This document shows positions 1-12,129 of a DNA stretch of 64,000 nucleotides, one piece after another. Position 1 is the stretch's first letter. Each line of letters starts with the position of its first letter. The notes beneath the pieces are model-generated. The model was not told where the DNA came from. It worked only from the letters and a program-made list of their open reading frames with translations, and ran no database searches. This DNA is from Terfezia claveryi (taxonomy: Eukaryota > Ascomycota > Pezizomycetes > Pezizales > Pezizaceae). The DNA lies in NCBI GenBank assembly GCA_015179025.1, contig WHUX01000077.1, forward strand, positions 1 to 64,000, given 5' to 3'. A program made the translations under genes and the position numbers.

Positions 1-45
1 ATACTACTTTGAGTTACCAGGCATTCCTAAGCTATATACTACTAA

Positions 46-701
46 TGTAACGAGGGCTCTGTGGGACAAGGCGATCAAGGGGTATACCGAGGCAGTGGTA
101 AGAGGCAATCACATACATAGGAGTGCTATATGTATGATCTGGGGAAAGGCTAGGGTAAGACACACGTAGGAACGCTACGTGTGTGACTAGGGGAAGGCTG
201 AGATGGGGGGCAAGGGCAAGAGGCAAGAGAGGCAGAGGGCAAGGGACACAAGACACGCGGAAGCAGTTGCCACGTATGTCAAGGGAGGCAGCTATGCTGC
301 AGAGTTGTTTGTATGAGACAAGGATGTACACAAAGGAGGTGCACAAGCACTGGGAGAAGCAAGGTCCTGTATTGGGTATACAAGATGTTGAATGGGGATC
401 CAACGATAGTACGAGGGACAGGCTCTATATATATATAACTTAGTTAGGGCAATGGGGGAAATAAGCTTCCCTATTTCGGAAGCTAAGGAAAAGGTAATGA
501 TAACAATAACCCATCACCAGCAATCACAGGTGATGACAAAAACAACAATGGTAATAACCCATCACCTGAGTCACAGGTGATGCCGAGGGCAACAATAACG
601 ATAACCCATTACCTGCGACACAGGTGATAACAAAGACAATAATGGCAATGACCCATCACTTACAATCGCAGGTGATGACAACTGAATACATGGTTGTTAC
701 A
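46..701 (-). repeat. 3' LTR of deleted chromovirus (element orientation)
   Basis: 656-bp LTR with TG...CA ends. It contains a TATA-like run (about 427-439) and, on its U3 side, four tandem imperfect palindromes at 512-535, 560-582, 607-629 and 654-677, spaced about 47 bp apart. Confidence 0.92.
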
Positions 702-841
702 CTATCCCCCCTTTAGGCTAGAGCTTCAGTGACTAGGAGGCCTGGGCACGATAATTGGCAAAATCAATACAGAAAACAACAACAAGGGTAGAAATAAGAA
801 CCCTAACTCCAAACAACAACAAGAATGTAAAAGGTCTGACA

Positions 842-2279
842 TCATTCAACTGGGCGAGGCTTCCTCGAGTATCGTTGGTGGAACAGGGTGACCAAGTCCT
901 GTGCATTTTCGAAGTCTTCCCCAAGTTGCCAGGTAGTCTCCTCGTCCCCTAACCACTTAACCTTTTATTGCAAATGACCGTACCTCTTCCTTAAGTCCAA
1001 TACCTCTTCAACCTCCTACTCCTCTTCACTCTCGATCACCACAGGAGGGGGAGGGGGGTGTTTTTGCCCTGGGAGAGGATCGTCAGCTGCTGGCTCAATT
1101 TTCGATACGTGTACAACCGGGTGGCATTTGATGTCTTTGGGGAAACTCAATCGATAAGCATAAGTGCCTACAGCGGCCACCACCTTGGATGGACCCAGGA
1201 ACTTATAGTCGAGCTTGCGAGATGGCCGTTCTATTCGGAAGTGCCTGCTGGAGAGCTACACCTTATCTCCTGGCTGATACTTGAGGGCTGGCAACCATGA
1301 TCCATTGGCATACTCTGCTTGCCTAGCTTGAGCATATACCAGTTCGGCTTTTAGGATAGAGTGCAACTCAGTAATCTCCATGGCGAACTCCTTAGCTGGT
1401 GTGTTCTCCCTAGCCTTGTGCAGGGGTGCTAGGGAGTCTACAAAACGAGGGTGCCAGCCATAATTAGCCAGGAATGGGGAGGTTTTTAGAGTCTCCAAGA
1501 AATGGTTGTTGGCGGCGAACTCACAGGTTGCCAGCAGTAAAACCCAGTTGTTTTACTGGTAATTGATATATGCTCTCAGGTACTGCTCTATGATCATATT
1601 CATTCGCTCGGACTGACCATCTTTTTGTAGGTGATATTCCGTGAAGAGGTGTACGTTGATTCCCAGAAGCTTGCAGAATACCTTCCAGAAGTCCAAGACG
1701 AATTGGGGGCTGTGGTTCGAGACGACTGACTTGAGGAGACCATGGTAGCGGAATATATGGTTGAGGTAGAGGCCGGCGAGGTCCCGGGCCAAACAGATAT
1801 CATGGCAAGGTATAACATACCCCATTTTGGTCAATTGGTCTACTACCATAAGGATAGCATTAAACCTCGAATCCTCCAGTAACCCAGTCACAAAGTCTAT
1901 GGTTAGGTGTTGCCAAGGTTCGTCTGGGATCTCCAAGGGCTTCAGGGTCCCATAAGGAGCATGATGGGTAGGCTTAGCATGCTTGCAAACATGGCAGTTC
2001 CATATGTACCACTCCAAGGTCGGTAATAGCCCCAGAAGAGATGGGGTGGCCATCAATGACATTGAGAAGGCAGGGGGTCTTTAACTTTGAGGTTGGTATA
2101 GAATTTTTACTGATGAAGGCCTGATCAATGAATGCAATTTCCGAAGCACTACAATCGATAAGAGCTGATGTTCCCACTGTTTTACCATTAAATTTAACAG
2201 TTGTTGGTACTACAAAATGCTCGCCAAACAAGCGAGATTCATCAACAGACATAGGTGCAGGCAAAGAAAACGCAGACAA
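842..2279 (-). pseudogene. pol remnant: protease fused to integrase and chromodomain
   Basis: Reading from about 2279, the retroviral-type protease segment is recognisable (ALIDCSASEIAFID, aligning with LIDCGTSG in the other copy). At about 2040-2055 it jumps into the integrase zinc-binding segment (NCHVCKHAKP). The integrase core follows, with TIDFVTG, SNHSPQF (expected SDRGPQF, so the second catalytic Asp is now Asn) and an Glu in the QSERMN motif. A C-terminal chromodomain follows (VLDLRKRYGHLQ, WLGDEETTWQ), ending at TGA 842-844. Reverse transcriptase and RNase H are absent. Stops occur in the chromodomain (Trp position) and after the NYQ motif. Inactive by several independent lesions. 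Confidence 0.85.
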
Positions 2280-2320
2280 AGATAAATGGTCCTGAGCAGG
2301 TCTCTTGCTAGTGTCAGTAA

Positions 2321-3490
2321 CTAGGTAAGGGACAGGGCTTTTCCCAACTCATCAACCTCCTCGATCCTGCATTTGGAGATGGCGTGTGCGGCCATTGAGC
2401 AGTTTTTGCAGAGGGGACATGCTGTGATAAAATGGTCCCCTTTTCTGCATGCTATGTACAGCCCGTTCATCCAGTGGCGATCTCTCTCCTCCTGGGTTAA
2501 CCGTAGCCTACCTGCAGACAGGTCCATAGATACGGTACCATCCACCATGAGAGAGGGGTACGCGGGTTTGTTGGCCGAGGCTAGAACTTGGGCAAGCTTG
2601 GGGGTCGGTTGCTGTTGTGGTGATTGCTGAGGTGAACAGGTAGTAGGGCGGAAGGTAGAGCGGTGTCTCAACCTAGCCATCTGTTGTTCCACCCTGGATG
2701 CCTGGTTGATTAATTTGTCGAGACTCTTGGTCTCTGGGAGAGTAACCATGGCTTGTTGAAGCTCATCGTTCAATCCCTCCTGGAACTGCTTGAGCTTTGG
2801 CTAGTCGTTCTACAATACTTCTGCTGCCAGCCTGGAGAACTCTGCTACATATGTGGACAGATCCGAATTACGTTATTTCAGGGCTCGGAGGGCTCAGCTA
2901 GCCGTACCCATGGCATTGGGGTCCCTAAAAGCCCTGTCCAGAATTGCGAAGAGTGTCGAGATGCCGTCCAGCTTAATCCCAGTCTCAAGGACATATGGCT
3001 TGATTTGATCTACTGCCTTACCCTCTAGCAGGGCAAAGACATAAGCCAATCAGTGTTGCTCAGATAGGAATCTGGCTGAGTCCCCATTGAGTTTGAGGTT
3101 TACAGAGTTCTTCCAGGCTTGGAGGCGAGCCCTATTCCTATTGAATTAGGAGGGAGTTGGAATACTTTCGGTTTTAGCAGTTGGTGTAGAGGGTGAGGTT
3201 GCCGACATAGCGGTCATAGTGCAGTTGAGGGTCTAGATCGTGGTTCGCTCATTGGCAAGAGCAATAGTGGCATTGTCGAGGTCGTTTTGGAGTACTGTGA
3301 TTTCTTCATTGGCGGATCTCAGTTTTCTTTCAACCACGGCCAAGCTATTGCCGAGTTCGGCCCCGATGGTCTCAAAGATGTTAATACCCTCTCGACGATA
3401 GGCATTCAATTCGTTCGGGCCTGAAAGTATAGGGAAGTTCCTCTAGGTTTGGAACCTGACTGCGGGTGGTGGGAGAGCTGCTCCTGACAT
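2321..3490 (-). pseudogene. gag remnant of deleted chromovirus
   Basis: The frame starts at the ATG read from 3490 and is recognisable by alignment with the gag of the second chromovirus. The coiled region, the capsid segment containing VEQQMARL, and a zinc-knuckle region near the end are visible. The knuckle reads C-x2-R-x4-H-x4-C, so its second cysteine is altered (CRKG where the other copy has CGKG). Several stop codons and frame breaks interrupt the first two thirds. The terminal TAG at 2321-2323 is shared with the other copy, so it is the natural gag stop. Capsid and nucleocapsid functions are family knowledge; this copy is not expected to make a working protein. Confidence 0.8.
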
Positions 3491-3526
3491 GACTGCGTAC
3501 CAGTTGGTCCAAAGTATCTAATGTAG

Positions 3527-4182
3527 TGTAACAAGGGCTCTGGGGGACAAAGCGACCAAGAGGTACGCCGGAGCAGTGGCAAGAGGCTATCGCACACGTA
3601 GGAGCGCTACGTGTGTGATCTAAGGAAAGGCTAGGGTAAGACATACATAGGAACACTACGTGTGTGACCAGAGAAAGGCTGAGACAGGGGGCAAGGGCAA
3701 GAGGTAAGAGAGGCCGAGGGCAAGGGACATGAGACATGCAGAGGCAGTTGCCGTGTATGTCAAGGTAGGCAGCTGTACTGTAGAGTTGTTTGTATGACAC
3801 AAGGATATGCACAAGGGAGGTGCACAAGCACTGGGAGAAGCAAGGTCCTCTATTGGGTATATAAGATGTTGGATGGAGATCCAATGACAGTATGAGAGAC
3901 AGGCTCTATATATATATAACTCGGTCAGGGCAATGGGGGAAATACACTTCCCTATCTTGGAAGCCAAAGAAAAGGTAACGATAACAATAACCCATCACCT
4001 GCGATCACAGGTGATGACAAAGACAACAATGGTAATAACCTATCACCTGTGTCGCAAGTGATGCCGAGGGCAACAATAACGATAACCCATCACCTGCGAT
4101 GCAGGTGATGATAAAGACAATAATGGCAATGACCCATCACCTGCGATCGCAGGTGATGACAACTGAACACACGGTTGTTACA
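3527..4182 (-). repeat. 5' LTR of deleted chromovirus (element orientation)
   Basis: 656-bp LTR matching 46-701. The same four palindromes lie at 3993-4016, 4041-4063, 4088-4110 and 4135-4158. The last is a perfect 24-bp palindrome, CATCACCTGCGA followed by its reverse complement. All sit upstream of the TATA run in element orientation. Confidence 0.92.
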
Positions 4183-7100
4183 ACCAAGAGGAGTTAATTA
4201 TACCTAGTCAAGTAGATTAGTATATACTAAGTTTTCTGGCTATCCTAATACTATAATAATATGGTGGCTAGTGTAGGTATACTTCTTAATATTTCTAATA
4301 GCATTGAGATTTTATCTCTAACACAAGTCTATAAATATCTAGAACTATGAGCAGGATAAGAGCACTCTGCTAGGCTTCCAATATATACATACATAGCTGA
4401 CCTAAGTAATATGGTTTTTCTATAAGAAGTAAGTATATTTAGTTATTAAAGGTAAAAGTATTACCAAGCCTCTAATATATGGATATATAGCTAACTGAGC
4501 TCATAAGGTTCTTCCAATGAGTACATAAGTTCAGCAAATATAAGTGAGAGTATTAGTAGGCTTCTGAGATAGGTGAGTATAGCTGATAGGTTTGATGGGA
4601 TTATCTAAGCTATATACTAAATATAAGGACTACTTTGCTTCTGAAGTCACTAATACCTTACCTCCAAAGTTACTAATACTTTGCTTGTGAAGTCACCAAT
4701 ACCTTACCTCCAAAGTTGCCAATACCTTATCTTTAAAGTCACTAATATCTTGCTTGTAAAGTCACTAATGCCTTGCCTCTAGAGTTGCCAATGCCTTGCT
4801 TCAAGTTCTAAAGTCACCAATACCTTACCTACAAAGTTGCCAATGCCTTGCCTTCAAAGTCAGTAATGACTTGCCTCCAAAGTCAGCAATGCCTTGCCTT
4901 TGAAGTTGTTAATACCTTACCTATAAAGTCACCAATACCTTACCTGCAAAGTTGCTAATGCTTTGCCTCTAAAGTTGCTAATGCCTTGCCTGGCCTATGA
5001 ACTTATTAATATCTTACCTCTAATATCAACTCTACTATCTCTTCACTTTAATATACTGCTATAGATAGTATCAGCTATATTTACTAGAAGTAAAGCAAGC
5101 TTAGGGTGTCATTAAATTATCTCCATAGATCTATTTCGGGTGCAAGTAGTATAGGCTATAGTTGTCGAGTTATATGAAGAGATGGATAGGATACATATTT
5201 ATATATATCAAGATTTCCATATACAATTAACATTTATTATTCTTGTTTATAGGTGCACCCTTAGTTATATATATATTTAATTGTATAGGGCTGGCCTGTA
5301 TTTTAGAGAAGCTAAAGGATAACCCTTTCTAGATATAATAACTAAGGCATGGTTAGAGACCTAGAAAACTCACAATAGGTAAGGTTGAACCTGCCTACCA
5401 TAGCAGGTATTCCTGAGCCAGGTTCAGCCTATAGAGTATATTTGGCCTAGCCAACAGAGGTAGAAAAGCTGGACACTTAATACCTGGAGGTAAGGAAGTT
5501 AGACACTTGATATCCTAAGGTAGGGAAAGTAGGCAGCTGGCCTCTAGTAGTAGGGTAGTAGATGCTAGACATCCTAATGCAAAGAAGCTGAAGACTTAAT
5601 GTTAAGAGACAATAAGGTAGAGAAGGTTGGTATTAGAATGCTATGTATTTCTTACTTATATGCAGGTTGTCCTAAGAAGTAACTAGGTAGAAAAGCATAT
5701 TTGGATATCCAGGATACTATATAGGGCAAAGTAAAAAACAGTTGTATTTGAATGCCTCTATAGGGTGTCCAGAAACTAAAATTTCTTTCCTGATATAAGC
5801 TTTATTTATTATTCCTCTTGAGCCTTTAATTACTATGCTTAATGATTTCTTTTCAATACTTCTAGTTGGTATTTTATATAGGTATACAAATTGAGAATTG
5901 ATTAAGTCTCTATCCTTTATTCAGAGATCAATTAAAGCTAGTGTAGGGTATTTGTTAGCCTAAATAAATACCTTATTAAAATCTAGTACCTGTTTTAATA
6001 AAGGTTATTTCTTGTTTGTATCTTTATTGTTTTTGTTTTTAGTAGCTATTAGTATAACCAAATCTAGTATGGCTATATATATGGGTACCTTATTTTGCTA
6101 CTTTCTACAATTCTTATAGAAGTGTCTAGGATTCTAACATTATAGATATTTCTTGTTTCCAATTAATTATATCTTTATCTTCTGATTTAATTTTTTTATA
6201 ATGATGTCCCTATCTAAGTTCTTCTATTTTTCTGCATTTAGTTTGATATTGAGATTACTACTAAAATTAAATTCTATTTTTTATCATTGATTCTGGTCTT
6301 TATATAGACTATAACTCTAAGTTTCATTCTAAGGATATTGTAATTAAGAAAGTTTCTTTTTCTAATTTTCTATAATATTGATTATTTACTATTCTTGTCA
6401 ATTAATTTGATTTATATTTTAGTAAACTAGGTAGTAAACTATTTAATTTCTATATAATATCCATTCTTATAGAGTGTAGCTATCTTCTATTATTTAATTA
6501 ATGATAAATAAATAGCAAAACAGATGAAATTTATTTTGAATTAACTTTCTATAGTTAGTTATATAATAGGATTTCTTATATAATTACAATTAAACTACTA
6601 ATTAGGTGTTCAATCTTGAGTTCATAGCTTCTTTATTATGATGTAAAATTTACTACATCTTTTTTTATAAGTTATTGAACAACTATGATGATTTAGAGAG
6701 CTATTAGATATAACTCCTATTCCCTATTAGTTGTAATTAGATAGTAAGATCTATCAGCATGTATAAGTAATAAATATAAAAGAGCTACTATAAGTATAGA
6801 TATATAGTTTATTTAATATTATGCCAATTTGTATTTGACAGTCTTTATTATAAAGGGCTTCTGTCTACTATATTGAATAGCTTTATTAAAGTCTATTATT
6901 ATTGGTATTGTTGCCAGGTACCTTCATATATTATGTGTTACTTAATGCTACCTATCACTTATATCAGCCATCCTTATTACCATATCTACTGGTAAATAAC
7001 AATCCTTATTAGTTCTCTGACTTTTGCTGAAGATATCATTATTAGCAAGTTACTAAGTATATTACTACTACCTGTTTTATACTTAGATATCACCTTTACT

Positions 7101-8203
7101 ATATAAGCTTAGCCTATATCTTTAAACTGACAAAGATTATTATTTACTAGTAGATATGGTAGAAGCTAAATTTCTAGTCACTACAGTTCTTATTAATACT
7201 TTATTTTCTCTAATTCTATTATAGGCTTCAGTCACTCTTCTTTTGCCTTCTAGCAAAACTTTTTTTTATCAGTTTTAATAAGTATAAAAGGACTCCCAAA
7301 AACTGGCAGGTTTTCATAGTCTCTCTGTTGAATCCATCTCATCAAAAAACTTTACACTATAAATTTCTACCTCTCAGAAACTAGGGGAAGTATTTTCACT
7401 ATACTATTATGTTTCTCCTATACTCTATTTATTTATCCTTTTTTAAAATTCTGTCAATTGGCCTATTAGACTAGTAACTCTAGATAAAGCTCTTTCTATA
7501 AAGCTGTAGGAAAAAGTAGAGATAAGCTCTATAGTACTATAGAAAACTCTAGTCTTATTAAATCTATTATAGCTATTGAATTAATATTAAGCTTAGTACT
7601 TCATAGAGTTATTATGTTAGCCAATTATATATCACAGTTTAGATTTTATATACCTAACATATCTATATTCTTAGAAAATATTACTCGAGAGTTAGATAAA
7701 TATTATAGTATATAATATAAGTTTTTTCCTCTATGCTAATATCTTTCTATAGTTTCATAGAATAGTATTAAAATAGCAATCTTTATTTGTCTATCTTTTG
7801 CAATTACCTTTTATACTAAAATACTGGTACTTCAAACTACCTACTGATATTTTTTCTCAAACTAACTATTATATAATACTATACTATATTCGTTAAATGC
7901 TCTAAATCAAATATACTTATATTATAGATATTTATACTTAATATATTATTTTTCATTAATATTTTTATATCACAAAAACAGGTGCAACATATAATATAAC
8001 AATAATGTAAAGTAATTCTATGTAATATTATAGGAATTAGTAGTTCCTTTTGACCTCTTTTTCTTTACTTTCACCTAACTATAAGTTTTGTTTGTCAAAT
8101 AGGTCATCATATTTCGATCGGAATTCTATGCATGAACTAACATCAAAAGAGTACTCTGTAAAAAAAAAAAAAAAGAATATAGTTAAAAAACAAAAGTAAA
8201 TCC
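4183..8203. other. AT-rich gene-free tract
   Basis: About 4 kb of strongly AT-biased sequence with no credible open frame on either strand, apart from the minisatellite listed separately. The composition and TA richness suggest an old RIP-degraded repeat. I could not assign it to a transposon family. Confidence 0.6.
4633..5010. repeat. 24-bp minisatellite
   Basis: About 15 degenerate tandem copies of a unit close to CTCCAAAGTCACTAATACCTTGC. Copies vary mainly at C/T and A/G positions, and some units alternate AAGTCACC with AAGTTGCC. Confidence 0.85.
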
Positions 8204-8275
8204 CACCCAGCATGAGGATCGAACCCGCAGCCTTCGCCTTAGGAGGGCGACGTGCTACCATTGCACCAACCGGGT
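8204..8275 (-). tRNA. tRNA-Arg (anticodon CCT)
   Basis: Folds as a 72-nt cloverleaf: acceptor ACCCGGT/GCTGGGT with two G-U pairs, D stem GTGC/GCAC, anticodon stem TCGCC/GGCGA enclosing loop CTCCTAA, and T loop TTCGATC. The anticodon CCT reads the AGG arginine codon. The T stem has one C-A mismatch and G-U pairs, so mild decay is possible. An oligo-T run follows on the minus strand at about 8190, with a longer one at 8161-8174, suitable for RNA polymerase III termination. No intron. Confidence 0.85.
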
Positions 8276-11200
8276 TGTTCTAAGTACCTAGTACAACTAT
8301 ACCTAGCAATCTCAATAACTTGTATATATCTTAGATGTGATTCATGTGTCTTACCAATAATTGTTTCATGAAGAAGATTCCAACATAGGTAATCACTAGT
8401 AGCCTTCTTGACTTGCAAATCAAACTTCGTCCTCTCAGGATACCTGACTCTTATAAATACAAGATTTGTCCTATATGTATCTATACTCGAGTGGTGGAGT
8501 TGGGCGATGAATATCAAGGAGTATCCTAGTTGCAATGATCCTCTTGTGTGCTAGAAACAAACAAGATCTATTTCCATCATTATCAAGAGGCTAAAATAAT
8601 AATAGCAAGTAGACATGACGGTGAAGGGTATTTGAGTTATGTAAGAAATATGTATACTACTTGTGTATGTATGACATGGAAAATATATTAGGAAAGAACA
8701 ATAGAATAAGAGGTGTCATTCTATTTGTTCATTTCTAGGACTACTATAGAGATCGAAGACTATCGGATATCGTCTTACCATACTCTGTAAACCCTGCTGA
8801 CTAGGAATTGGGCAATTTCTTTTTTTGACTCACTCAGCAACTTACGAGATGGCAAGTTAGGTGATATTGAGACCAGACTCAGTCTTATCTCTTCCTGAGT
8901 TAGCTATTTCGGATCCTCAAGCACCAGACCAGACTTGGGTCGTCTATGTGAAGTTAAAGTATATACAGTAGGTGCTATGTAGTGCTCTACCTAAGTATCT
9001 ATATCCTCACTTCAAGACAACTATCATACCTGTAGTTAGTGCCAAACTTACTTCAAAGCCAAGTTGGGTAAATCTGCCGAGCCTGAGCAAATTAAGCCTG
9101 AATATGCACATGGAACTTTGCAAGGGAGTTAATGATTGTCCGTACTTACCTGGAAAATACCTATGCCTAAGTACACAATTACGTAATGAATCTACTGGCA
9201 TCCCCTTTGTAGGTATTGTTCCGAACCCTTATAATACCCTTGCTAAACATGTAGCCTGATCCTGACAAAAACTACATACAGTGAAACATGGAGCGAGCCT
9301 ATCCTTACAACCCTTGCACCATTTACATTTTCCACCACCTCAACAAACCATCTCGCATATTCTTATCACGAGAGCGAGCCTGTAACATTGTCTTGGGCAC
9401 ATTCAATAACTCAACCTCATCAAGTAGCAATACAGGTCGGCATGGCGAAATAATTCCATCCAGCTCCAGCAATAATACGGTCAACAGCTCACTGGCTGTG
9501 GTCGAAAACATCCTCAGAAATTTTGAACCACTGGAGTCCAGTGATTCTGATGGTTGCAGAATTGCTGATCTTTGCACGTTGGACACTTTTATATTAGCTG
9601 GGATTCTCACAGATGTTCAGACTTAGAGGTAAACCATGATGGGTCCCTTGTAGTGGCGGCGTTTGGGTTTTTCTGGGTCATTGGGAACCTGAGGACCACC
9701 AATGACATGTCCCCACAATGCTCCGACCTTAACACTAACAAAAGGTATGTGGGGATATCTTGTTAGGCAGCGGAAGTGGTAAACGGCGGCGAGCACGGGT
9801 GCACAGCAGATCCCTAGTAATATGCCTACTGGAGCGGATGGTAATACGCGAAGTGGGTAATAGAACTAAGAGAATAATAATGCGAGTGAGAACGAGGCGA
9901 ATTGCAGACTTGCTTAATTATCGAGAAAATACAGTTCCGGAGCTGTGTCTATATACACAGAGGTTCAGGGTAAAAGAACACATGGATTGTAAGAAAATAC
10001 AAGAAATGCGAGCAACGATCCGATCAACATGATCAACCCAAACATATGTGCGATAATAATGACGGCAATATCAATGCGATAATGATGACGGCAATATTAG
10101 TGCGATAATGATGGCGTGGGAGATGGCCTTGCTGGTATGGCTTCGCCGGCGGCGTGGATAATTCAGGGTAACGGGTGAATAATCCAGATAGCGGGTGTGC
10201 CGGATGCGCGTTTCAACAAACACCAGTCGGAATATCGATGATGGTACTGTCCTGGTGAGTGATTCCCTTGTTGCAAATACGGTGTCGTTCACAACTTGAA
10301 ATGGCTGAATCATATTGTCAGTAACAACAATGTAGATTTATTTTCCACAAAATATCTGTAATGGAATCCCTACATAGTGAGAGTTCTGGTGCTCGGACAT
10401 CCTTCAGTTGTCCTTGGTCAACTCGGTTGACAGAGAACTTTCTGCGTGGGGTGTTAGCTTTTTCTGATTAATAATAAGCGTATTGTGCCTTTTCTATAGC
10501 ATGCGGACTTGAAGCACAAGCATCTAGAACGAAATATAGGAGCATGGAAGCCTTGTGGTTGCAACAGATTCAATTATAGTCCACACAGCCAAGGTCTGTA
10601 GAATAAATATTGTAACCCGTGGATAGCTCCGCCATTTGTAAATTCACCTTTCGTGTGGGAGGACTATCTTCTACAGCGTTGACGTTGTCGTGAGCAGCCC
10701 GAAGGCCCCGTTATACTAGAAGTATATGTAATTCTGAAAAATTCAAGATCGACTAGCTTCTGGGAGCCGGCTTTCATCCCCAGGGGTTGTTAGACCGCGG
10801 ACCGTGATTCTATGATTGTTATGTTATACGTATCTATACCAAAGGGATTTCTGTTGATAAAATTAAAGATGAATAATTAGAATTATTTTACACTCTCACA
10901 GCGATTTTAGTTTGAACAAGTCTATCCTTAGTCTCATGCTAACACACTTCTCCACTGCCTAGGCCTAAGATTGATGCTTCCAACGATGCATAGCAGTGGT
11001 TTAAAAAATGATTCATTGCGTGGGGATTGAGGGGTTCCGGACCTTTAGCAATTCGACAATTCGACCTTTGCTCGTGATTGCGATTCTCGTTAATGCAAAC
11101 TACTCTAGGATTAATAGCCCCTCTGAGCTGCCAATTTTGTTCCAAATTCAAAACGCTCAGGCCTAGGCTCCATGATTTTACCTATATTTGAAGCATCTGA

Positions 11201-11727
11201 AGAATCACCGGCCATGATGTTACGGTCAGCGAAGTAAAACATCAATAAAGGACTTTCTACATACAGTAGGTACGGACCTTCGCGATCGCTACAAAGTCTT
11301 CGGCAAAATAGAATGGCCAGCCGATACTATCTGACCAATCACGTACATGAACTTCAGAACGTTCAACGCGGGAGAAGATCCTACGATATTATGTACGTGC
11401 ACGTGACCGTAGAAGCCGGATGCTTTCTTAGTAGCATTCCTGTGGTGAAATCTAACAGAGTAATATGTATATCTATAGGGGAAGATGTTCAATGAGAAGT
11501 GGATAACTACTAAGTAGGTATAGCCAATACCGCCACAGAAAAGAAAGCATTTTTATAAAAGAAACCTCTAAGTATAAGAATCGAGAAAAATGTAAATTTG
11601 TATACATTAACCTCCTTTAAAGAGTTTGAAACAAAGCACAACGTCAAGCAGCCATCTGTGGGCATGGGGCTTCACAGAGGTCAGCAAGATATAAGGTCAT
11701 AAAAATCTGCAAGATTAGTCCGTTGGC
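8276..11727. other. No confident gene; decayed sequence
   Basis: No supported coding gene. On the minus strand, about 9240-9340 reads as a cysteine-rich stretch (CKWCKGCKDR, then CSFCQDQATC) with stop codons either side. I cannot assign it and treat it as a possible decayed zinc-binding fragment. A short tandem array lies at 10047-10115. Confidence 0.5.
10047..10115. repeat. Short tandem repeat, GCGATAATGATGACGGCAAT-like
   Basis: Three imperfect copies of a roughly 30-bp unit containing GCGATAATGATGACGGCAAT. Confidence 0.75.
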
Positions 11728-12129
11728 TTAAAGCTTGACGTTCCTTCCAATGTTAGGATTAGGTTTGTACCTAGACTCAGGCTTGGCGTCTATATCCCGC
11801 AGGGTGTGAAATTCATTTCTTAGATTCAACAAAGCTTCCTCAGGGACGTTGGTAATATGTTGCCCATATACCAAGGGCCAACTCATAGTCATTCCGTCCA
11901 TCAAGTCCTTCAGGGTCCGCTTATCATCCTTAAGATAATAGGTATAGTCCCCGTTTGGTTTGGGGCGGACACGATTCATCCGGGTAAGGTAGTAAATGAC
12001 TTCCTGCACCAAATCGACATTGGGGGGATCCCAAAACCGAAGAGAATTAAGCCATGCCACAGCCCCGTTGGCTTGCTTCACGATCCATATCTTGAGGGAA
12101 CTTTGGAGCCGGGTGAGGAGAGTCGACAT
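11728..12129 (-). CDS. Hypothetical protein, 133 aa
   Basis: Uninterrupted frame from an ATG (12129-12127) to TAA, 133 residues. The sequence is soluble-looking and mixed in charge, with no signal peptide or membrane segment. The middle is rich in aromatic and charged residues (GDYTYYLKDDKRTLKDLMDG). I recognise no family. Composition and the absence of stops argue for a real small gene or an intronless exon of a larger one. No neighbour suggests a role; the nearest element is the pogo transposon about 1.1 kb away. Confidence 0.5.
   Translation of the reverse strand: MSTLLTRLQSSLKIWIVKQANGAVAWLNSLRFWDPPNVDLVQEVIYYLTRMNRVRPKPNGDYTYYLKDDKRTLKDLMDGMTMSWPLVYGQHITNVPEEALLNLRNEFHTLRDIDAKPESRYKPNPNIGRNVKL

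Larger units (their letters stand above)
46..4182 (-). mobile_element. Ty3/gypsy chromovirus, internally deleted
   Basis: Two direct repeats of identical length (46-701 and 3527-4182, 656 bp each) start TGTAAC and end GTTACA. They are flanked by ACTAA (41-45) and ACCAA (4183-4187), a 5-bp target duplication with one mismatch. A purine tract on the minus strand (702-713, read as cctttaggggggatag-like) abuts the downstream LTR, as expected for a polypurine tract. The interior encodes damaged gag, protease, integrase and chromodomain segments in minus orientation. Compared with the complete relative at 25913-32294, about 2.3 kb covering reverse transcriptase and RNase H is missing. The LTRs differ mostly by transitions with a few transversions, so this copy looks older than the second element. 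Confidence 0.93.

Noticed and set aside
512..677. Four spaced palindromes considered as a CRISPR or origin array
   Set aside because: They occur in both LTRs at the same places and belong to the U3 region of a retrotransposon.
4633..5010. Regularly spaced repeats resembling a CRISPR array
   Set aside because: Units are contiguous, degenerate and without unique spacers; the genome is eukaryotic. It is a minisatellite.
9288..9626. 112-codon plus-strand frame rich in Ser and Asn
   Set aside because: Low-complexity, no domain, and the opposite strand is equally open; not supported as a gene.
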